Assembly (NCBI RefSeq): GCF_001661495.1 | Contig: NZ_BDDT01000006.1 | Coordinates: forward strand, 124,001-188,000 | Length of the DNA stretch: 64,000 bases | Reading direction: 5' to 3' | From: Pseudoalteromonas prydzensis | GTDB taxonomy: Bacteria; Pseudomonadota; Gammaproteobacteria; Enterobacterales; Alteromonadaceae | Part shown: piece after piece, positions 16,997-27,840 of the stretch | Position numbering within the stretch: position 1 is the stretch's first letter | Layout of the letters: each line of letters begins with the position of its first letter | Notes under the pieces: generated by a model | What the model saw: only the letters and a program-made list of their open reading frames with translations | Database searches by the model: none | Told to the model about the DNA's origin: nothing | Made by a program: the position numbers and the translations under genes

Positions 16997-18133
16997 TTAG
17001 TTGTTACGTGCTTGCATCAAGTCGATGAAGTGATCAAATAATGGCGCTGCATCGTGCGGACCTGGGCTTGCTTCTGGGTGACCTTGGAAGCTAAACGCTG
17101 GCTTATCAGTACGATGAATACCTTGCAAGGTACCATCGAATAACGATTTATGCGTTGCACGAAGGTTATCAGGTAGCGTTGCTTCATCCGCAGCAAAACC
17201 GTGGTTTTGTGCAGTGATCATAACTACATCGCGGTCTAAGTCTTTCACTGGGTGGTTACCACCGTGATGACCAAACTTCATTTTTACTGTTTTAGCACCT
17301 GAGGCGAGTGCTAACAATTGATGACCTAAACAAATACCAAAAATTGGTGTCTCTGTTTCTAAGAAGGTTTTAATTGCTTCAATCGCGTATGTACACGGCT
17401 CTGGGTCACCTGGGCCATTTGATAAAAAGATACCATCTGGGTTAAGTGCTAACACGTCGGCTGCCGAGGTTTGTGCAGGAACAACGGTTAATTTACAACC
17501 ACGGTCTACAAGCATACGTAAAATATTACGTTTTACACCGAAGTCATAAGCGACAACGTGAAATTTCTCATCTTCTGCGTTCAAGGTTTTAAACCCTTCA
17601 CCCAGTGTCCAGCTTGATTCATTCCACTGGAAATTTTCCTTGGTTGAGACTACTTTTGCTAAATCCATGCCTTTTAAGCCTGGGAAGGCTTGCGCAGCTG
17701 CGAGCGCTTTGCTTTCGTCGATATCATCACCTGCAATAATACAGCCGTTTTGAGCGCCTTTATCGCGCAAAATACGAGTCAATTTACGAGTGTCGATATC
17801 TGCAATACCTAAGATATTGCGTTGTTTTAAGTAATCATCTAACGATTGCTCGTTACGAAAATTACTTGCTAGCAGTGGCAAATCACGGATCACAAGGCCT
17901 TTCGCCCAAATGTGACTCGCTTCTTCGTCTTCGCTGTTAGTACCCGTATTACCGATATGTGGGTACGTCAAAGTTACGATTTGTTCCGCGTATGAAGGGT
18001 CGGTCAGGATTTCCTGATAACCAGTCATAGACGTATTGAATACTACTTCGCCGACTGACATGCCGTCAGCGCCGATTGCAGTACCGCGAAACACTGTGCC
18101 GTCTTCTAGAACTAACAGAGCGGATTTAGTCAA
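16997..18133 (-). CDS. carA: Carbamoyl-phosphate synthase small subunit, TTG start
   Basis: 378 residues. The N-terminal half is the CarA-specific domain ([15 protein letters not shown]) and the C-terminal half a class I glutamine amidotransferase (FGICLGHQ with the catalytic Cys, then [11 protein letters not shown] with the His/Glu). Translation starts at TTG, behind a strong AGGAGG. A UUG start is also known for E. coli carA, so this is conserved rather than an error. Glutamine-derived ammonia is passed to CarB. Confidence 0.97.
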   Translation of the reverse strand: MTKSALLVLEDGTVFRGTAIGADGMSVGEVVFNTSMTGYQEILTDPSYAEQIVTLTYPHIGNTGTNSEDEEASHIWAKGLVIRDLPLLASNFRNEQSLDDYLKQRNILGIADIDTRKLTRILRDKGAQNGCIIAGDDIDESKALAAAQAFPGLKGMDLAKVVSTKENFQWNESSWTLGEGFKTLNAEDEKFHVVAYDFGVKRNILRMLVDRGCKLTVVPAQTSAADVLALNPDGIFLSNGPGDPEPCTYAIEAIKTFLETETPIFGICLGHQLLALASGAKTVKMKFGHHGGNHPVKDLDRDVVMITAQNHGFAADEATLPDNLRATHKSLFDGTLQGIHRTDKPAFSFQGHPEASPGPHDAAPLFDHFIDLMQARNN

Positions 18134-18141
18134 GTTAACCT

Positions 18142-18188
18142 CCTAACAGTAAAAAACGGGAGTAAAGTCATTTGCTTTACTACCCGTT
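18142..18188 (-). promoter_or_regulatory. Attenuator-like terminator in the carA leader
   Basis: Reading leftward, a stem ACGGGTAGTAAAG / CTTTACTCCCGT is followed by TTTTTT and then at once by the carA ribosome binding site. Upstream, TTAGAC-N16-TATAGA (within 18238-18268) is a plausible promoter, so the hairpin would sit in the carA leader. The alternative is a dapB terminator, but it lies about 150 bp past dapB and only 9 bp before carA. Confidence 0.65.
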
Positions 18189-18340
18189 TATAGCGATTGG
18201 AAACACGCAATTATGAATTTTTGGCAAATTGGCGCTATTCTATAGTAATTTCGTATTTAGGTCTAACCCTATTTCAATAATTACTAAAAATAAGCGCTAT
18301 TAGCTAAAAAAACCACCAAAGCGCCAAAAAGGCAAGAAAA

Positions 18341-19138
18341 CTACTTCAAGTCAAGCACATCTTGCATATCATAAAGTCCTACCGGCTTATTTTTCAACCA
18401 GCCTGCAGCTCTTACTGCGCCTAACGCAAAGGTCATTCGAGAACTTGCTTTATGAGTTAATTCAAGCCTTTCGCCAGAAGTTGCGAAATATGCGGTGTGT
18501 TCACCAACTATGTCGCCGCCTCTGAGCACCGAATAACCAATTTCATTTTGCGATTTTTCTGTTTCTACTTTGCTACGGTCAAACACCGCAACTTCATCGT
18601 GATCCCAGCCTTTTGCAGCGGCAATAGCTTCACCAATGGCTAAAGCTGTACCCGATGGCGCATCAATTTTATGGCGGTGATGCGCTTCAAAAATTTCAAT
18701 ATCTAAATCATCACCAAATTTAGTCGCGGCGGTTTGCACTAAATTCAACAGTAGATTTACGCCCACACTGTAATTACGCGCAAACACAATAGGAATGTGC
18801 TTAGCCGCCGCTTGTAACGCCAGCATATCGTCATCATTTAGGCCTGTTGTGCCAATTACCATCGGGATGTTTTCTGCCACGGCTATTTTTAAATGCTCAC
18901 GCATTCCCGCAGGAAGGGTAAAATCAATCAATACGTCAATATTGCCTACATTACGCTCATCACTGAAGTTAACGGTTGGAGGTGCGGCACTATTTAATTG
19001 ATTAACAGCAATATTTAATAAAGGTGAACTGCTTCGTACATAGGCTGCTCCCAGCTCGGCATGATTATTTTTATGTGCGGCTTCAACTAATGCCAGCCCC
19101 ATTCTTCCATTTGCGCCAAATACGCCGATTCGATTCAT
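18341..19138 (-). CDS. dapB: 4-hydroxy-tetrahydrodipicolinate reductase
   Basis: 265 residues, normal length. The N-terminal Rossmann motif is GVFGANGRMG, the family signature FEAHHRHKIDAPSGTAL holds the catalytic His and Lys, and the C-terminus ends in the usual SRMTFALGAVRAAGWL. It reduces the DapA product with NAD(P)H on the path to meso-diaminopimelate and lysine. Confidence 0.97.
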   Translation of the reverse strand: MNRIGVFGANGRMGLALVEAAHKNNHAELGAAYVRSSSPLLNIAVNQLNSAAPPTVNFSDERNVGNIDVLIDFTLPAGMREHLKIAVAENIPMVIGTTGLNDDDMLALQAAAKHIPIVFARNYSVGVNLLLNLVQTAATKFGDDLDIEIFEAHHRHKIDAPSGTALAIGEAIAAAKGWDHDEVAVFDRSKVETEKSQNEIGYSVLRGGDIVGEHTAYFATSGERLELTHKASSRMTFALGAVRAAGWLKNKPVGLYDMQDVLDLK

Positions 19139-19399
19139 TTTAATTAACCTTTGCTTTTATGTTGGCTAGATTTTATCTAAAACTCATGTAATAGTCAGGT
19201 ACGCCTTTTAAAATAATAATAACAGATACCCATAGACTTTAGCCATCTATACATTTAAACTTCTTTCTTTGCGCCGATTTGGTCTTTGGCTTGCGGGCGC
19301 TGTTGAGTTACTTATCACTTTGATAAGCACACAACTAAATGCTGCTAAAAGAAGGATGTTTTTGCTGCACTAGTTGCTACGAGTTATCTAACGAGGAAT
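19139..19399 (+). promoter_or_regulatory. Structured leader before the antiporter gene
   Basis: A 261-bp gap. Near 19274-19305 a GCGCC...GGCGC stem encloses a G/T-rich loop. Just after it, CTTATC-ACTTT-GATAAG forms a hairpin inside AGTT/AACT arms. A ribosome binding site (AACGAGGAAT) precedes the ATG. A structured 5' UTR is plausible; I cannot match it to a known riboswitch class. Confidence 0.3.
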
Positions 19400-20716
19400 A
19401 TGATGCAGCCATCATTTAATAAAACTAACGCAAAGTTATCTTTGCTGCCGCTACTTACGTTTGTCGCCTTATTTTTAGGCGCGGGTTTATACCTGCAATC
19501 TCAAGGGGTTGATTACGCTTTTTATCAGCTCCCTGCCCCTGTTGCGATTTTACCGGCGATCATGCTGGCGTTTATCCTTAATAAAAACACCATAAATCAC
19601 AGTGTAGAAACCTTTATAAAAGGTGCTGGTCACAACAACATCATTACCATGTGTTTAATTTACTTACTTGCAGGTGCTTTCTCCGCCGTTGCCGGCGCTA
19701 CAGGGGGTGTTGATGCTGTTGTAAATGCCGGTTTATCACTTATTCCCCCTGCTTTACTGTTACCGGGTTTATTTTTAATTGCTGCGGTGGTCTCAACGGC
19801 CATGGGTACTTCAATGGGTACAATTGGTGCAATTGGCCCGATTGCTTATGCGGTATCGATTAAAACAGGCATTGATCCTGCGTTGATGGCCGGTACGATT
19901 GTTTCTGGCGCCATGTTTGGTGACAACTTATCAATTATTTCTGATACCACTATTGCCGCAACCCGTACTCAAGGTTGTGAAATGAAAGATAAATTCCGTG
20001 AGAATTTAAAAATCGCCTTGCCTGCGGCTATCCTGACAATTGGTTTATTATTGTTTTTAACCCCAGCAGCACAAGCGGTCGAAACCAAAGATTACGATAT
20101 TCTATTAGTACTGCCTTATGCATTTATCTTAGTGCTGGCGGTCATGGGCTTTAATGTATTTGTGGTGCTGTTCAGCGGTATTATATTTGCAGCATTGATG
20201 GGCTTTACTGGCAGCTATGAAGGCGCCAGCTTTGTAAAAGACATTTACAAAGGCTTTACTGATATGCAGGAAATCTTTTTACTGTCGATGTTTATCGGTG
20301 GCCTGTCTGAGTTTATTCGCATTAATGGCGGCTTAGATTATATCGCGCAAAAGATTCAAGCGATCACTAAGGTAATTGCTAAGTGGCACCGAAAAGTGGC
20401 TGATCAACTGGGTATTGCGGCATTAGTGATGACCAGTAACCTGTGTATTGCTAACAATACCGTGTCTATCATCGTAGCCGGTCCTATTGCTAAAAAGTTG
20501 GCTGATGACGGTGAGATAAGCGGTAAGCGCTCTGCCAGCTTATTGGATATTTTCGCCTGTGTTACGCAAGGCTCTCTTCCTTATGGTGCACAAGCGTTAC
20601 TACTTGGCGCGACATTTAAAATTAGCCCGTGGCAAGTATCTACTTCATCATACTACTGTTTTATATTAGCGTTTACTGCGATTGCGGTGATTTGCTTACG
20701 TCGTAATAAAGCATAA
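19400..20716 (+). CDS. NhaC-type Na+/H+ antiporter family transporter
   Basis: 438 residues with about 11-12 membrane segments, a hydrophobic inner membrane protein throughout. Family-like pieces include GTSMGTIGAIGPIAYAVS, SGAMFGDNLSIISDTTIAATRTQGCEMKDKFREN and LCIANNTVSIIVAGPIA. Family members exchange Na+ for H+, and some relatives import lysine. It lies divergently from dapB, a lysine-pathway gene, which leaves lysine transport open. Confidence 0.8.
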   Translation: MMQPSFNKTNAKLSLLPLLTFVALFLGAGLYLQSQGVDYAFYQLPAPVAILPAIMLAFILNKNTINHSVETFIKGAGHNNIITMCLIYLLAGAFSAVAGATGGVDAVVNAGLSLIPPALLLPGLFLIAAVVSTAMGTSMGTIGAIGPIAYAVSIKTGIDPALMAGTIVSGAMFGDNLSIISDTTIAATRTQGCEMKDKFRENLKIALPAAILTIGLLLFLTPAAQAVETKDYDILLVLPYAFILVLAVMGFNVFVVLFSGIIFAALMGFTGSYEGASFVKDIYKGFTDMQEIFLLSMFIGGLSEFIRINGGLDYIAQKIQAITKVIAKWHRKVADQLGIAALVMTSNLCIANNTVSIIVAGPIAKKLADDGEISGKRSASLLDIFACVTQGSLPYGAQALLLGATFKISPWQVSTSSYYCFILAFTAIAVICLRRNKA

Positions 20717-20805
20717 ATTTATTAAGCAGATACGCTAACTTTCGGCGTATCTGCTATAATCTCGTTTTTGGATTACTTAACAACCTTTAAATTCGAGATA
20801 AGACA

Positions 20806-21582
20806 TTGAAAAAAACCGTCGTCTTCGCTGCCATTTGTTTGGCAAGCACCTCTAGCCAAGCGGCTAACTGGAGCAACACAGCATTACACCTTAACAATGG
20901 TGATTTTAAAAACCCATTCACAGGGCAAAAATCAAATACCACTATCGCGTCTTTACAGCACGCATCAGCCTATGATTATGGCGATAACTTCTTCTTTATT
21001 GACTATATTAATGACGCCACTGATGATGGCTATCAAGATAAAGATTTTTACGGCGAGTGGTACTCAACATTCAGTCTGTCGAAAATATCCGGCAACGATA
21101 TGTCTTATGGAGCGATTGCTGATATCGGCCTAACGGCGGGCTTTAACGCAGCCGGTGATTCAAAAGTATTAAAGTATTTACCCGGTGTAAAAGTAAACTG
21201 GCAAGCGCCTGGCTTTACCTTTCTATCAACGTTAGTGACGGCCTATATTGATGATAACGATGGCGTTGCTCGTGGTGGTGCGCCTATTGAAACAAATAGT
21301 TGGATGCTAGATGTTGCATGGGGTTACCCGTTTTCAATTGGATCGCAAAAATTTAATGTCACCGGTCATGTTGAATACATTGCTGAACGTGAAAATGAAT
21401 TTGGTGAAGACGTAAAAGCGTGGATCTTAGCGCAACCGATTATTACTTGGGATTTAGGGCACGCCATCAGTATGAAAGAAAATACGCTGTTACTTGGCCT
21501 TGAATGGCAATACTGGCATAACAAACTAGGCACTGATACCACAGAGTCGGTACCGCAATTTCATGTTGAGTGGACGTTTTAG
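20806..21582 (+). CDS. Tsx-like nucleoside-type outer membrane porin
   Basis: 258 residues from a TTG start after GAGATAAG. The signal peptide is MKKTVVFAAICLASTSSQA, cleaved before ANWS. The body shows alternating beta strands, and the C-terminus ends in aromatic FHVEWTF, as needed for outer membrane insertion. Segments such as NTTIASLQHASAYDYGDNFFFIDY and FYGEWYSTFSLSKI match the Channel_Tsx family, which takes up nucleosides. A hairpin GCAGATACGC/GCGTATCTGC (20726-20754) lies just before a TATAAT at 20755. Confidence 0.8.
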   Translation: MKKTVVFAAICLASTSSQAANWSNTALHLNNGDFKNPFTGQKSNTTIASLQHASAYDYGDNFFFIDYINDATDDGYQDKDFYGEWYSTFSLSKISGNDMSYGAIADIGLTAGFNAAGDSKVLKYLPGVKVNWQAPGFTFLSTLVTAYIDDNDGVARGGAPIETNSWMLDVAWGYPFSIGSQKFNVTGHVEYIAERENEFGEDVKAWILAQPIITWDLGHAISMKENTLLLGLEWQYWHNKLGTDTTESVPQFHVEWTF

Positions 21583-21599
21583 CGAGTTAGCGAGAATAA

Positions 21600-21637
21600 T
21601 AAAGCGCGATATCAATTGTATTGCGCCTTTTTTTATT
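21600..21637 (+). terminator. Terminator after the Tsx-like gene
   Basis: AAAGCGCGATA...TATTGCGCCTTT forms an imperfect stem around a TCAATTG loop, with a run of seven T. Confidence 0.65.
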
Positions 21638-21655
21638 ATTTACCATCTGTACTGT

Positions 21656-22012
21656 TCACGTTAGCTTTATTTCATATACACCTAAACGCTGATGCTTATT
21701 AGCAATGAAGATTGATGTGTCCTTTTGATAATATTTAAATTGTGCGCCTGCGCGTTGCACAACTTTAATGCTCGCTAGGTTTTCGTCTAAACAACAAAAC
21801 TCAATCACTTTTGCGTGACTATTATTTTTTATATAAGGCACTATTTTAGTAAGCACTTGATTCATGACTCCTTGCCCGCGTGCAAAATCAGCTAACCAAT
21901 AACCGCATTCAGCAACTTTTGCTAAACGCATATGGATCAGCGGAAACGGCTTTCCTTGGCCGTCTAATTCTGAGCGCCCTATTTGCTCAAAGCCTTTACT
22001 TAAATAAAACGC
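21656..22012 (-). pseudogene. Chimeric remnant of two GNAT acetyltransferase genes
   Basis: The open frame starts directly after a stop codon at 22013 and overlaps the pssA end. Its first part, AFYLSKGFEQIGRSELDGQG then PFPLIHMRLAK, is the typical C-terminal end of one GNAT enzyme. It is followed in frame by CGYWLADFARGQGVMNQVLT and NLASIKVVQRAGAQF, the C-terminal half of a RimL/RimJ-type GNAT. Neither N-terminal half is present. An ATG at 21931 would give a 91-residue protein lacking much of the acetyl-CoA fold. Deletion plus fusion is the simplest reading. Confidence 0.65.
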
Positions 22013-23325
22013 TTAATAATAAAGTCGACTTTGACACGTTTGGCTTGACCTAATAGCTTTTTAACTGCTGGCGGGTAATCGTCCATGGTTTCTAAATCTT
22101 CAGCACCATTTAGACGGCGGCAATGTTTTAATATTTCAGCTCTTTCATTATCAATAGCCGACATTAAGCTTTGCTCTGGGTCTTCTAATAAAATACCGTT
22201 TTCAATATCTAAACCCCATGCACGCGGGTTTAAATTATGACCACTTAATAAATGATATTTACGATCAGCACAAATGCCTTTTAAATGAAACGAATTAGAT
22301 TCGTGCTGCCACAAATAAACATTTAAATTACCATTGTTGATATGACGTTTTTGCGATTTTAAAAACTTATGCAAAATCGTTTCATATAGATACGGCAAAG
22401 CGCCAATTTTACTAAACGGCTCACTTGGCGGCAGGTAAAAGTCATTGGCGGTTTTATCACCCACAACAATGGTTACTTGCTTGCCTTGTTTTAGTAAGCG
22501 GCGCAATGAGCGCATTAACGGTGCAGGGAAATTAAAGTATGGGGTGTAAAGTACTAATTCTTGCTCTGTGGTATCAAATAATGATTTGATCACCCTGTTG
22601 AGCTCATTACTACGACGCCCTAGCCCCAAAAATAACCTGACACCTAACGCTTGCTGATTCTGCACATTACTGTGTGCATAGCCCGCTTGTTTTAAAGTAC
22701 GCATCAATTGTTTTTGCACAACTTTAATATCATTAAACTTTGTTAGCGGCCGCATATCAATACGCGGTACGGCCTCTGAGCTCAACAGTTCTTGCTCAAT
22801 AAACTTAATAATAGAATCACACAGCGCAGCCTGCTTGACCAAAAAATAACGGTCTAGTCGGTAGCGGTCTTGATACTGTAAATACACATTGTTTAAGCTG
22901 GCGCCGCTATAAAGCAGCGTGTCATCAATTACAAAGCCTTTTAAATGCAATACACCAAATAGTTCTTTGGCTTTTACTGGCACACCAAATATTTGTACAT
23001 TGGATTGATACTTTTCTTGGTATTCACAATATAAGCTAGCGTTTCCGTCTGACTTTGCAGCACCAATTAAACCGCGTTGAGCACGATGAAAGTCAACCAA
23101 CACTTTAACCTCTAACGCTGGGTTGGCAAGTGACGCCAAATGTAACGCTTCGAGCACTTCGCGCCCAGCTTCATCATCTTGTAGATAAAGCGTGGTTATA
23201 TAAATGCGTGTTTTAGCCTGCGCAATTAGTGTTAATAAATGTGTGCGATATTCTTGTGCATTGGTTAAGACGTTAACGTCTTTTGAAGTCAACCCGTACG
23301 CGGGTTTTTCCTGCCAAAATAACAT
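22000..23325 (-). CDS. pssA: CDP-diacylglycerol-serine O-phosphatidyltransferase
   Basis: 441 residues, close to the E. coli enzyme (451). It belongs to the phospholipase D superfamily, with two HKD motifs: LHLKGFVIDDTLLYSGASLN and FHLKGICADRKYHLLSGHNLN. The basic C-terminus (VKKLLGQAKRVKVDFIIKRF) matches the family and supports membrane or ribosome association. It makes phosphatidylserine, the precursor of phosphatidylethanolamine. Its 3' end overlaps the GNAT remnant by 13 bp. Confidence 0.93.
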   Translation of the reverse strand: MLFWQEKPAYGLTSKDVNVLTNAQEYRTHLLTLIAQAKTRIYITTLYLQDDEAGREVLEALHLASLANPALEVKVLVDFHRAQRGLIGAAKSDGNASLYCEYQEKYQSNVQIFGVPVKAKELFGVLHLKGFVIDDTLLYSGASLNNVYLQYQDRYRLDRYFLVKQAALCDSIIKFIEQELLSSEAVPRIDMRPLTKFNDIKVVQKQLMRTLKQAGYAHSNVQNQQALGVRLFLGLGRRSNELNRVIKSLFDTTEQELVLYTPYFNFPAPLMRSLRRLLKQGKQVTIVVGDKTANDFYLPPSEPFSKIGALPYLYETILHKFLKSQKRHINNGNLNVYLWQHESNSFHLKGICADRKYHLLSGHNLNPRAWGLDIENGILLEDPEQSLMSAIDNERAEILKHCRRLNGAEDLETMDDYPPAVKKLLGQAKRVKVDFIIKRFI

Positions 23326-23603
23326 AGTTGCCTATTCACTTAGGTCACCCTTTTACAGGGTCACAAATCAAAATTAGTTAAAACATATCAAAAAAACACA
23401 GTTTGGTCATGAATTAACGTCATGCGCTTCGTTAATACTGAATTAATAGCTCAGATATCATACAAATCGTACACTTATCGCAATTCTAGTACACAATATT
23501 TGACAGCTTTGCGATTTAGAAAAAAAAATAATCGCCACTTTTATTTACTTCCCCCTTGTTTCTCTTAAAATCGAGCGCATTAATACGCTATTGAAACGTT
23601 TAG

Positions 23604-24566
<963 letters not shown>

Positions 24567-24586
24567 TTTAGAATCTAAATTAATTA

Positions 24587-24612
24587 GGGGCTGAATTTTC
24601 AGCCCTTTTTTG
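24587..24612 (+). terminator. Terminator after trxB
   Basis: A GGGGCTGAA-TTTTCAGCCC hairpin followed by TTTTTT. Confidence 0.9.
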
Positions 24613-24865
24613 TGCCCGAAAATTAGTTAAACGATACAAGCTTCATTCACCGTGTTTATAGTGAGAATTCATTATATATATACAATTAATGGCTTAGGTG
24701 CGATAGGATCTAAGGCCGTGCAATGAATATCGTCAAAGTATAGTAAGTAAAACTAGCTATAATTATAGCTGGGCACAAAAGCTTTATTCATTTAGGCATT
24801 ACTAGATACTGTAAAATCAGTTAAAATGCTTAACTTCATATCAAGTAAAATACCGAGAGTTTTCT

Positions 24866-27679
24866 ATGAGTTTGTATACAAAATATATGGAAGAAATCCA
24901 AACCCGTAAAACGGAGCTTGGATTAAACCCACAACCAATCGATAGCGCTGAGCTAGTATCAGAAATCATTAATCAAATTAAAGATACTAATAACGAGCAC
25001 CGTAAAGATTCACTGCATTTCTTTATCTTCAATACATTACCAGGAACAACCAGTGCTGCGGGCGTTAAAGCACAGTTTTTAAAAGAAATCATTCTTGGTG
25101 AAGAACAAGTTGCAGAGATCACTCCAGAATTCGCATTTGAGTTACTTTCACACATGAAAGGCGGCCCATCAATTGAAATGCTAATTGATTTAGCATTTGC
25201 TGATGACGCAGCAATCGCAGCACAAGCAGCTGAAGTACTTAAGACTCAAGTATTCTTATACGATGCAGATATGGCGCGCATAAAAGCGGCATACGAAGCA
25301 GGCAACGCGATTGCAAAAGAGTTACTAGAGAGTTTCGCAAAAGCTGAATTTTTCACAAAATTACCTGACATCGAAGAAAAAATCGATGTAGTAACCTACA
25401 TTGCTGGTGAAGGCGACATCTCGACTGATTTACTGTCTCCAGGTAACCAAGCGCACTCGCGTGCTGACCGTGAATTACATGGTAAGTGCATGATCACTGA
25501 AGAAGCACAACAAGAAATTGTTGAACTTCAAAAGAAACACCCTAACGCTAAAGTCATGCTTATTGCTGAAAAAGGCACCATGGGCGTTGGTTCATCTCGT
25601 ATGTCGGGTGTGAATAACGTTGCACTTTGGGCTGGTAAACAAGCAAGTCCATACGTTCCTTTCATCAACATTGCTCCTGTTGTTGCAGGTACTAATGGTA
25701 TCGCACCAATCTTCTTAACAACGGTTGATGTAACGGGCGGTATCGGTCTTGACCTTAAAAACTGGGTTAAGAAAGTCGATGCAGACGGCAATACAGTCAC
25801 TGATGAAAATGGCGATGCTGTGCTTGAAGAAGCTTATTCAGTTGCCACTGGTACTGTGTTAACAATCAATACAAAAGAGAAAAAGCTTTATAACGGCGAT
25901 AAAGAATTGGTTGATATTTCATCAGCATTCACACCACAAAAAGTTGAATTTATGCGAGCTGGTGGTTCTTACGCCGTTGTATTTGGTAAAAAACTACAAA
26001 CGTTTGCTGCTGAAACACTGGGTATTGACACTCCGCTTGTATATGCACCTTCAAAAGAAATTTCACATGCAGGACAAGGTTTAACAGCGGTTGAAAAAAT
26101 CTTTAACCGTAATGCGGTAGGTGTACTATCAGATACGCCACTTCACGCAGGTTCAAATGTGCGCGTTAAAGTGAACATCGTTGGCTCGCAAGATACAACC
26201 GGTCCAATGACGGCGCAAGAATTAGAAGCAATGGCTGCTTCAACAATTTCACCACTTGTTGATGGTGCATATCAGTCTGGTTGTCACACTGCATCAGTAT
26301 GGGATAGCAAAGCACAAGCTAATATTCCTAAACTAATGGCGTTTATGAATAAGTTTGGTCTTATCACTGCACGTGACCCGAAAGGCGTTTACCATGCAAT
26401 GACAGACGTTATCCACAAAGTATTGAACGACATTACCATTGACGACCGCGCAATCATCATCGGTGGTGACTCGCATACTCGTATGTCGAAAGGTGTTGCC
26501 TTTGGTGCCGACTCAGGTACTGTTGCGGTTGCACTTGCTACTGGTGAATCAGCTATGCCAATTCCTGATTCTGTTAAAGTAACGTTTAAAGGCAGCATGG
26601 CTAAGCACATGGATTTCCGCGACGTTGTACATGCAACGCAAGCGCAAATGCTGAAGCAATTTGGTGGCGAAAACGTTTTCCAAGGCCGTATCATTGAAGT
26701 ACACATTGGTACGCTTATGGCTGACCAAGCGTTTACCTTCACGGACTGGACTGCAGAAATGAAAGCGAAAGCTTCAATCTGTATTTCAAACGACGAAACG
26801 CTGATCAAGTCAATTGAGCTGGCTAAGAGCCGTATCCAGATCATGATCAACAAAGGTATGGATAACGAAGCGCAAACGTTGCAAGGTCTAATCGATTTAG
26901 CTGACAAACGTATTGCTGGTATCCAATCTGGTGAAGAGCCAGCACTTTCTCCAGATGACAACGCTAAATACCACGCAGAAGTAGTGGTTGATTTAGACCA
27001 AATCGTTGAGCCAATGATTGCCGATCCAGACGTAAATAACGACGATGTTTCTAAGCGTTATACTCACGATGTGATCCGCCCTGTTTCTTTTTACAACGAC
27101 AAGCCTGTTGATTTAGGTTTTGTTGGTTCGTGTATGGTTCACAAAGGCGATATGAAAATTATTGCTCACATGCTACGTAACCTTGAGCAGAAAAACGGTT
27201 CTATCTCATTCAAAGCGCCACTTGTTGTTGCTCCACCAACATATAACATTGTTGATGAGCTTAAAGCTGAAGGCGATTGGGATATTCTTGCTAAATACGC
27301 TGGCTTTGAATTTGATGATGAAAAACCAAAAACAGCTGCACGTACTAAGTATGAAAATATCTTATACCTAGAACGCCCTGGTTGTAACCTATGTATGGGT
27401 AACCAAGAGAAAGCAGAACCTGGTGACACTGTAATCGCAACGTCAACACGTCTGTTCCAAGGCCGTGTAGTAGCCGATACAGCTGAGAAAAAAGGTGAGT
27501 CACTACTAGGTTCAACGCCGCTTGTAGTGCTTTCTACTGTGCTTGGTCGCTTCCCGACTATCGAAGAGTACAAGTCAGCGGTTGAAGGCATTGACCTTAC
27601 ATCGTTTACACCTGTTGAAGAAGCGATGACAACTAAGTTTAACGCTGGACAAGCAGTACCAGTAAAAGTTGTTAGTTAA
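24866..27679 (+). CDS. acnB: Aconitate hydratase B, long divergent type
   Basis: 937 residues, about 70 longer than E. coli AcnB (865). The HEAT-like N-terminal domain, swivel domain and catalytic domains are in AcnB order. Fe-S ligands are in GSCMVH and the RPGCNLCMGNQEKAEPGD motif. Active-site stretches SQDTTGPMT, GGDSHTRMSKGVAFGADSGT and TSTRLFQGR are intact. Mid-protein segments such as LKNWVKKVDADGNTVTDENG differ strongly from the enterobacterial enzyme. It interconverts citrate and isocitrate and probably 2-methylcitrate intermediates. Confidence 0.93.
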   Translation: MSLYTKYMEEIQTRKTELGLNPQPIDSAELVSEIINQIKDTNNEHRKDSLHFFIFNTLPGTTSAAGVKAQFLKEIILGEEQVAEITPEFAFELLSHMKGGPSIEMLIDLAFADDAAIAAQAAEVLKTQVFLYDADMARIKAAYEAGNAIAKELLESFAKAEFFTKLPDIEEKIDVVTYIAGEGDISTDLLSPGNQAHSRADRELHGKCMITEEAQQEIVELQKKHPNAKVMLIAEKGTMGVGSSRMSGVNNVALWAGKQASPYVPFINIAPVVAGTNGIAPIFLTTVDVTGGIGLDLKNWVKKVDADGNTVTDENGDAVLEEAYSVATGTVLTINTKEKKLYNGDKELVDISSAFTPQKVEFMRAGGSYAVVFGKKLQTFAAETLGIDTPLVYAPSKEISHAGQGLTAVEKIFNRNAVGVLSDTPLHAGSNVRVKVNIVGSQDTTGPMTAQELEAMAASTISPLVDGAYQSGCHTASVWDSKAQANIPKLMAFMNKFGLITARDPKGVYHAMTDVIHKVLNDITIDDRAIIIGGDSHTRMSKGVAFGADSGTVAVALATGESAMPIPDSVKVTFKGSMAKHMDFRDVVHATQAQMLKQFGGENVFQGRIIEVHIGTLMADQAFTFTDWTAEMKAKASICISNDETLIKSIELAKSRIQIMINKGMDNEAQTLQGLIDLADKRIAGIQSGEEPALSPDDNAKYHAEVVVDLDQIVEPMIADPDVNNDDVSKRYTHDVIRPVSFYNDKPVDLGFVGSCMVHKGDMKIIAHMLRNLEQKNGSISFKAPLVVAPPTYNIVDELKAEGDWDILAKYAGFEFDDEKPKTAARTKYENILYLERPGCNLCMGNQEKAEPGDTVIATSTRLFQGRVVADTAEKKGESLLGSTPLVVLSTVLGRFPTIEEYKSAVEGIDLTSFTPVEEAMTTKFNAGQAVPVKVVS

Positions 27680-27700
27680 TTCGACAAGTTAACACTTATT

Positions 27701-27729
27701 AAAGCGCGTTTTTAACGCGCTTTTTTTTG
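27701..27729 (+). terminator. Terminator after acnB
   Basis: AAAGCGCGTT-TTT-AACGCGCTTT with a following T-run. Confidence 0.9.
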
Positions 27730-27840
27730 CCTAGCGAAAATATGGCGCTAAAATGTAATTCCTTCCAATAATTTGTTGTTTATGAATTTAAAGCAACAGG
27801 TTACACTTTCTCTTGATCATTCAGTTATTCAATCGGTGCT

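Noticed and set aside
19139..19399. Lysine riboswitch upstream of the antiporter
   Set aside because: The characteristic AGAGGTGCG-like and related conserved junction sequences of the L box are not visible.
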